Assembly (NCBI GenBank): GCA_034408875.1
Contig: JAWXCJ010000181.1
Span: 1-21,043, forward strand
Direction of reading: 5' to 3'
Length of the DNA: 21,043 bases
Source of the DNA: JANNHK01 sp034408875
GTDB lineage: Bacteria; Actinomycetota; Acidimicrobiia; IMCC26256; PALSA-610
In this document: positions 14,950-21,043 of the stretch, one piece after another
Position numbering within the stretch: position 1 is the stretch's first letter
How the letters are laid out: each line of letters begins with the position of its first letter
Notes under the pieces: model-generated
Database searches by the model: none
What the model saw: only the letters and a program-made list of their open reading frames with translations
What the model was told of the DNA's origin: nothing
Position numbers and translations under genes: made by a program

Positions 14950-15308
14950 ACGACTACCGCTGGTTCAATCAGACCCAGCCCCAGACGCTGCAGATCGCCG
15001 TCCTGCTGTGCTACTTCAGCGCCGTGTCCGGGCTCATCTTCGGGGTCCCCAACATCGGGATCCTCTCCGTGCTCGCCATCATCGTCGGGCTCGCCGCGGG
15101 CGGGTTCGGCATCGCGAACGAGAAGAAGTGGGGATACGCGGTCGCCGTCAGTGCGGCAGTGATCCAGGTCCTGATGTACATCGTGTTGTTCGGGTTCGAG
15201 ACGTTGAGCAACTTCGGCCTGTTGATCTCGTTCATGTTCGACGCCGCGCTCCTCGCCCTCCTCGTGCACCCGATGAGCCGCGACTACCAGCGCATCTGGT
15301 TCCGCTGA
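14946..15308 (+). CDS. Uncharacterised 120-residue four-helix membrane protein
   Basis: The start GTG 14946 overlaps the rlmN stop as GTGA, so translation is likely coupled. The polar N-terminus (NDYRWFNQTQPQT) precedes four hydrophobic segments at about 16-36, 39-59, 63-84 and 88-107. The chain ends in a short polar tail, SRDYQRIWFR. The residues NEKKWGY between helices 2 and 3 form a basic loop. I see no catalytic motif. It resembles the small helical membrane proteins found in many actinobacterial genomes, with no assigned function. Pairing with RlmN could be accidental operon placement. An overlapping 453-codon frame that runs through rlmN is a shadow apart from this segment. Confidence 0.75.
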   Translation: MNDYRWFNQTQPQTLQIAVLLCYFSAVSGLIFGVPNIGILSVLAIIVGLAAGGFGIANEKKWGYAVAVSAAVIQVLMYIVLFGFETLSNFGLLISFMFDAALLALLVHPMSRDYQRIWFR

Positions 15309-15384
15309 ACGACGCTCGTGTGCGGACGCAGCGGAGTCCCGCTCGCCGAAGGCCGCGCGGATCGCAGCGAAGGGAGCCATAGTC

Positions 15385-16563
15385 GTGTGCGACACGCTCT
15401 GCGTCCGGACCGCGGACGGCATGCTGTTCGCCAAGAACTCGGATCGCTCGCCGAACGAGGCGCAGGTCGTCGAGGGGTACGCGCGCCGGTCGGCCGGATC
15501 CGCGCTCGCGACGCAATACCTCACGCTGGCCGATGCGGGCGCGCACGCGCTGATCGGCTCCCGGCCCACGTGGCTCTGGGGCTTCGAGCACGGCGTGAAC
15601 GAGCACGGCCTCGCAGTCGGGAACGAGAAGATCTGGACAGTCGAGGATCCGCGCACCTTCCCGCCCGCACTGATCGGCATGGACCTCGTGCGCCTCGCGC
15701 TCGAACGAGCCACCACTGCCGACGCCGCCCTCGACGCGTTGAGCGCGCTGCTCGAACGGCACGGCCAGGGCGGCAGCGGCGAACCCGACGCGGACGATCC
15801 GTACTTCTCGTCGTTCATGCTCGTCGACGCGCACGGCGGGTGGGTGGTCGAGACCACCGGGCGGGCGTGGGCGGCCCGGCCGGTCGGCGACGGGACCTCG
15901 ATCTCGAACCGCATCTCGCTCGGCACCGACTGGACACGCGCCGCGGCGACCGTGCCCGCCGGTACCGACGTCGACACGTGGCGCAGCCCCCGCACACCGA
16001 CCGGCCTCGCCGACGGGAGGCTCGCCGCGACGCGCGCGTGCGCCGTTCACACTCCGCCCGTCGACGCGCGAACGGTTGCGGCCACGCTGCGCCATCACGG
16101 TGAGCGCCCGTGGGGTGCACCCGGCGCCGATGTGCACGACGTGGCGCCGGTACCAACCGGCGTCACCGATGACTGGACCGGCGTCACCGTGTGCATGCAC
16201 GTCCGTGACTACCAGGCGACAACCGCGTCGATGATCACCGAACTGTCGACTGACGGACGGCAACGGGCGTGGTTCGCGCTCGGCAACCCGTGTGCGAGCG
16301 TGTTCCTGCCTGCGTTCCCACCAGACGTTCCCGCCGCGCTGGGAGTACCGGAAGTGTGGGAGCGGTTCGCGCACGTGTCACGCGCGGTAGAAGCGGATCC
16401 CGATCAGCTCGCGAACGTGCGCAACGTTCTCGGCCCGGTCGAGGCCGATCTCTGGGCCGAAGCCGACCTCCTCTGGGACTCGGGCGACCGCGGCCCACTC
16501 GCGGCGTTTGCCGAACGCTGCTTCGAGCCCGTCGACGCGGCGCTGTCGAAGCTCGGTACCTGA
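15385..16563 (+). CDS. C69-family Ntn-hydrolase, secernin/dipeptidase-like
   Basis: The 392-residue protein starts MCDTLCVRTADG, with LFAKNSDRSPNEAQ at 14-27. This is the hallmark of peptidase family C69 (dipeptidase A and secernins), Ntn-hydrolases in which the Met is removed and Cys2 becomes the N-terminal nucleophile. Other family stretches are WLWGFEHGVNEHGLAVGNEKIW (63-84) and FMLVDAHGGWVVETTGRAWAA (144-164). Likely activity is amide or peptide hydrolysis in the cytosol; the substrate is not predictable, and some secernins appear to serve other roles. The start is GTG 15385, preceded by AGGGAG at 8-nt spacing. A 76-nt spacer separates it from the membrane protein gene upstream, with no clear promoter or terminator. 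Confidence 0.87.
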   Translation: MCDTLCVRTADGMLFAKNSDRSPNEAQVVEGYARRSAGSALATQYLTLADAGAHALIGSRPTWLWGFEHGVNEHGLAVGNEKIWTVEDPRTFPPALIGMDLVRLALERATTADAALDALSALLERHGQGGSGEPDADDPYFSSFMLVDAHGGWVVETTGRAWAARPVGDGTSISNRISLGTDWTRAAATVPAGTDVDTWRSPRTPTGLADGRLAATRACAVHTPPVDARTVAATLRHHGERPWGAPGADVHDVAPVPTGVTDDWTGVTVCMHVRDYQATTASMITELSTDGRQRAWFALGNPCASVFLPAFPPDVPAALGVPEVWERFAHVSRAVEADPDQLANVRNVLGPVEADLWAEADLLWDSGDRGPLAAFAERCFEPVDAALSKLGT

Positions 16564-16593
16564 GCCCTTTCGCTGCCTCCGATCGCTCCCAAC

Positions 16594-16599
16594 TACGGT
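16594..16599 (+). promoter_or_regulatory. Possible -10 element for the acyl-CoA synthetase gene
   Basis: TACGGT fits TANNNT and ends 8 nt before the TTG start at 16608. A transcript starting at the usual distance would be leaderless or carry a 1-2 nt leader. No Shine-Dalgarno lies before the TTG, which agrees with this reading. No convincing -35 is visible. Confidence 0.3.
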
Positions 16600-16607
16600 C
16601 ACGCGCC

Positions 16608-18172
16608 TTGGAGTTCAACCTGGCCGACCTGTGGGAACGGGTCGTCGACGTCGTCCCCGACCACCTCGCTCTCGTGTGCGGCGACCGCCGACTGACGTAC
16701 GCCGAGACCGACGAGCGAGCCAACCGACTCGCCCACGCGCTCGCGGCACGCGGGATCGGCCCGGGCGACCACGTCGCGCTCTACCTCTACAACTCGACCG
16801 AATACCTCGAAGCGATGCTGGCCGCGTTCAAGCTGCGCGCGGTCCCGATCAATGTGAACTACCGCTACGTCGAGGAGGAGCTGCGCTACCTCCTCGACGA
16901 CGCCGACGCCAAGGCCTGTGTCTACGACCCGGAGTTCGCGCCCAAGCTCGCCGCGGTCGGTCCGCGCCTCCCGTTGTTGACGACGACGATCGCAGCCGGA
17001 GCCGAGTACGAGTCCGTGCTCGCCGCGTCGGACCCGAAACGCGGGTTCGACCCGCGGTCGGGCAACGACCTGTACGTCCTCTACACGGGTGGCACGACCG
17101 GCATGCCGAAGGGCGTGATGTGGCGCCACCAAGACGCTTTCTTCGGTGCGATGGGTGGCGGCGCGAGCGGCGGCACACCGATCACCACACCCGAGGAGAT
17201 CGGCGAACGGTGCCTGGTCCCCCGCACCCGATGCGTACCCGCGTGCCCGTTCATGCACGGCACCGCGCACTGGATGGCGTTCAGTGCCCTCTTCAGCGGC
17301 GGCACCGTCGTGATTCCGGCCGAGCGCGCGTTCGACCCGACCGCACTGTTGCACCTGATCGCCGCCGAGCAGGCAAACTTCCTCGTCATCGTCGGTGACG
17401 CCTTCGCGCGCCCGATCGTCGACGCGTTCGACCGCGCCGGGCCTGACATCGACCTCTCGTGCCTGCGCGTGTTGCTTTCCGGCGGTGCGATCCTCTCTCC
17501 GACGGTGAAGGGCGCGTTGCTCGAGCGACTGCCGGGCACGCTCATCGTCGACGGTTACGGCGCGTCGGAAACGGGTGGGCAGGGCCAGTCGGTCATCGTG
17601 GCGGGCGGCGAGATTCCGACCGCGCCGCGCTTCTTGGTGAACGACGAGACGATCGTGCTCGACGAGGACTTCAAACCCGCGGCCGCGGGCGTGGTCGGAC
17701 GCCTCGCGCGCCGCGGGTCGATCCCGCTCGGCTACTACAAGGACACCGTCAAGACCGCGGCCACGTTCCCCGTCGTCGACGGCGTGCGCTGGTCGGTACC
17801 CGGCGACCACGCGGTCGTCGACGCCGACGGTTGGATCACCCTGCTCGGACGCGGATCGGTCTCCATCAACACGGGCGGCGAGAAGGTGTACCCCGAAGAA
17901 GTCGAAGGGGTGCTCAAGGCGCACGCGTCGGTATTCGACGCGGTCGTCGTCGGCGTGCCCGACGACCGGTGGGGTGAACGCGTCGTCGCGGTCGTGCAGA
18001 GCCGGCCCGGACAGACTCCGGCGCTGGACGCGCTCCAGGAGCACGCGCGCGCGCACCTCGCCGGGTACAAGGTCCCCCGCGAACTCGTGGTCGTCGACGC
18101 GATCGAACGGTCGCCGTCGGGCAAGCCCGACTACCGGTGGGCCCGCGTCGCGGCTACCAGCGCCGCCCAGCC

Positions 18173-18176
<4 letters not shown>
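16608..18176 (+). CDS. Acyl-CoA synthetase, FadD19-like (AMP-binding)
   Basis: This adenylate-forming ligase of 522 residues activates a carboxylic acid as acyl-AMP and then acyl-CoA. Motifs are YTGGTTGMPKGVMWRH (P-loop, from residue 159), CPFMHGTAHWMAFSALFSGG, GDAFARPIVDAF, DGYGASETGGQGQS (A5), GRGSVSINTGGEKVYPEEVE (A7/A8 hinge) and the catalytic Lys506 in SPSGKPDYRWA. MWRHQD and the hinge wording recall mycobacterial FadD19 and relatives, which act on steroid side chains or branched fatty acids, but the true substrate is unknown. The start is TTG 16608, giving the family N-terminus (M)EFNLADLWERV; no ATG or GTG fits. The gene ends in an ATGA overlap with the thioredoxin-domain gene. Confidence 0.93.
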
Positions 18177-20196
<2,020 letters not shown>

Positions 20197-20200
<4 letters not shown>

Positions 20201-20877
20201 CAGGCGGCGACGTAGGAACCGGCGGCGAGTTCTTCGGCGACGGCCCAACCGAACGCGATCATCGCCTGGCCGCGCTTGGGTTCGAGGTCGCCGACGAGCG
20301 AAACAATCTTCGATCCGCCGGTGGCCTTGATGCTGCTCGCGTCGAGGACCGGTACGCACGGAGGCTTGCGGCCCTTCACGGCGATCGTGAACGCGCGGTC
20401 GTCGAAGTACCCGTCGAGGCCATAGCGCTTCGCCAAACGGCGGCCCCACGCGCGATCTTCGCCGTTGGCCGTGTAGCCCGGCCGCGGGCAAACGTTCGCG
20501 TACGTCTGGAGCAACGTGTACGCGCTCGGCTGGCACAAGCGGGTCGCGACGAGTACGTCCTCGTCGGGGAACGAGATCGCGGCTCGGCGAGAAAGTTCAC
20601 CCGTCAGTGCTTTCAACACTGCGGGCGCGGTCTTGCCTTTGCGCGCGACGCCGGTGCCCCAGAGGATCGACGGCGTGCCACCGATGCGTTCCAACGACCC
20701 GAGCATCAGTCCTTGAAGCTCACCGTCGAACTGCGCGTAGACGGCGAGTGGGAACTGTTCGACCTGATGATCGAGCTCTTCGTCGCTGACCGGAAGGCCG
20801 GCAGCAAGCAGCAATTGACCGAACTCATCGAGCTCGGCGGGCTTCAGCGAGACGGAATCACGGGACTCAACGTTCAT
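20197..20877 (-). CDS. Uncharacterised 226-residue protein, possibly GNAT-like
   Basis: I cannot assign a family. The chain reads NVESRDSVSLKPAELDEFGQLLLAAGL, then a stretch resembling an acetyltransferase core (LQGLMLGSLERIGGTP, ILWGTGVARKGKTAPAVL, EDVLVATRLCQPSAYTLLQTY). A basic segment (AWGRRLAKRYGLDGYFDDRAF) follows, and a C-terminal part with VPVLDASSIKA ends in AAC. The order strand, basic loop, helix, strand with a paired helix is compatible with a GNAT fold, but a clear acetyl-CoA loop is missing, so this is only a guess. There is no TM segment or signal peptide. The start is ATG 20877; GTG 20904 is possible. The stop codon shares CTAG with the converging thioredoxin-domain gene. Confidence 0.7.
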
Positions 20878-20930
20878 CGCCAATCCATTGTGGCCGAAGC
20901 ACACCCATGAGCGAAAGTCGGGTTTGCGAA
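20878..20930. other. Short spacer upstream of the 226-aa gene
   Basis: These 53 nt lie between two minus-strand genes. I see no Shine-Dalgarno stronger than GGA before ATG 20877, no TANNNT at the expected distance and no terminator-like hairpin. The two genes may be co-transcribed. Confidence 0.35.
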
Positions 20931-21043
20931 CTACCGCGCTCCGCGCGCACGTGCGCGCGACATGTCCCAGTACGCCTTCAGGGTGACAATCCGCCCGTCG
21001 TCTCCGATATCGAAGATTTCCACCGCATCCATCTCCATCGTGG
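20931..21043 (-). CDS. SnoaL/NTF2-like protein, C-terminal fragment at window edge
   Basis: Reading the minus strand from the right edge gives 36 residues before TAG at 20933-20931. They include TMEMDAVEIFDIGDDGRI, then VTLKAYWDMSRARARGAR. The pattern of hydrophobic strand, short Gly/Asp turn and 'I..LKAYWD' strand is typical of the last two strands of the SnoaL/NTF2-like fold (ketosteroid isomerase, limonene-epoxide hydrolase and polyketide cyclase relatives). The rest lies beyond the window, so active-site residues cannot be checked. If it is a steroid isomerase-like protein it would fit the FadD19-like enzyme nearby, but that is speculation. Confidence 0.6.
   Translation of the reverse strand, partial: TMEMDAVEIFDIGDDGRIVTLKAYWDMSRARARGAR

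Overview
This 21-kb window is ordinary chromosome from a high-GC actinobacterium. Strong G/C bias at third codon positions, GTG and TTG starts, leaderless-looking promoters, a mycothiol synthase (MshD), a FadD19-like acyl-CoA synthetase and a his cluster adjoining trpE all point to Actinomycetota. The class Acidimicrobiia is my best guess, but that is inference. I see no tRNA, rRNA, CRISPR array, insertion sequence, integrase or phage gene.

Layout. Positions 1-1553 (minus strand) carry hisI and a left-truncated trpE, coupled by a GTGA overlap. Positions 1576-6618 (plus strand) carry oligopeptidase B, a YfhO-like membrane protein and a small alpha/beta hydrolase. Positions 6626-12013 (minus strand) carry hisD-hisC-hisB-hisH-hisA-hisF, with junctions that overlap or lie 4 nt apart, followed by a 76-aa unknown gene. 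The plus-strand trio therefore separates hisF from hisI-trpE, which sit close together in the his regions of other actinobacteria such as Streptomyces.

Positions 12051-12298 hold a tandem 20-bp repeat directly upstream of a 68-aa unknown gene. At 12320-13868, endonuclease III (minus) and mycothiol synthase (plus) diverge from a 22-bp gap. A 14-bp perfect palindrome there places a -10-like hexamer on each strand 6 nt from the respective start codon. Positions 13888-15308 encode RlmN and a coupled four-helix membrane protein. Positions 15385-20200 encode a C69 (secernin-like) Ntn-hydrolase, the acyl-CoA synthetase and a YyaL/DUF255 thioredoxin-domain protein coupled by ATGA. A 226-aa unknown gene converges on the last, sharing a CTAG stop. 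The right edge holds the C-terminus of a SnoaL/NTF2-like protein.

Together, hisD, C, B, H, A, F and I supply histidine-pathway steps from phosphoribosyl-AMP to histidine, except HisE (phosphoribosyl-ATP pyrophosphatase, which acts before HisI), HisG (which starts the pathway) and histidinol-phosphate phosphatase. These must lie elsewhere. TrpE begins tryptophan synthesis. The remaining genes are redox/thiol, translation-fidelity, DNA-repair and lipid genes. I found no convincing new multi-gene defence or biosynthetic system. The most unusual items are the symmetric promoter palindrome, the split his-trpE block, a hydrolase with no canonical start codon upstream of its first strand, and several small uncharacterised genes.
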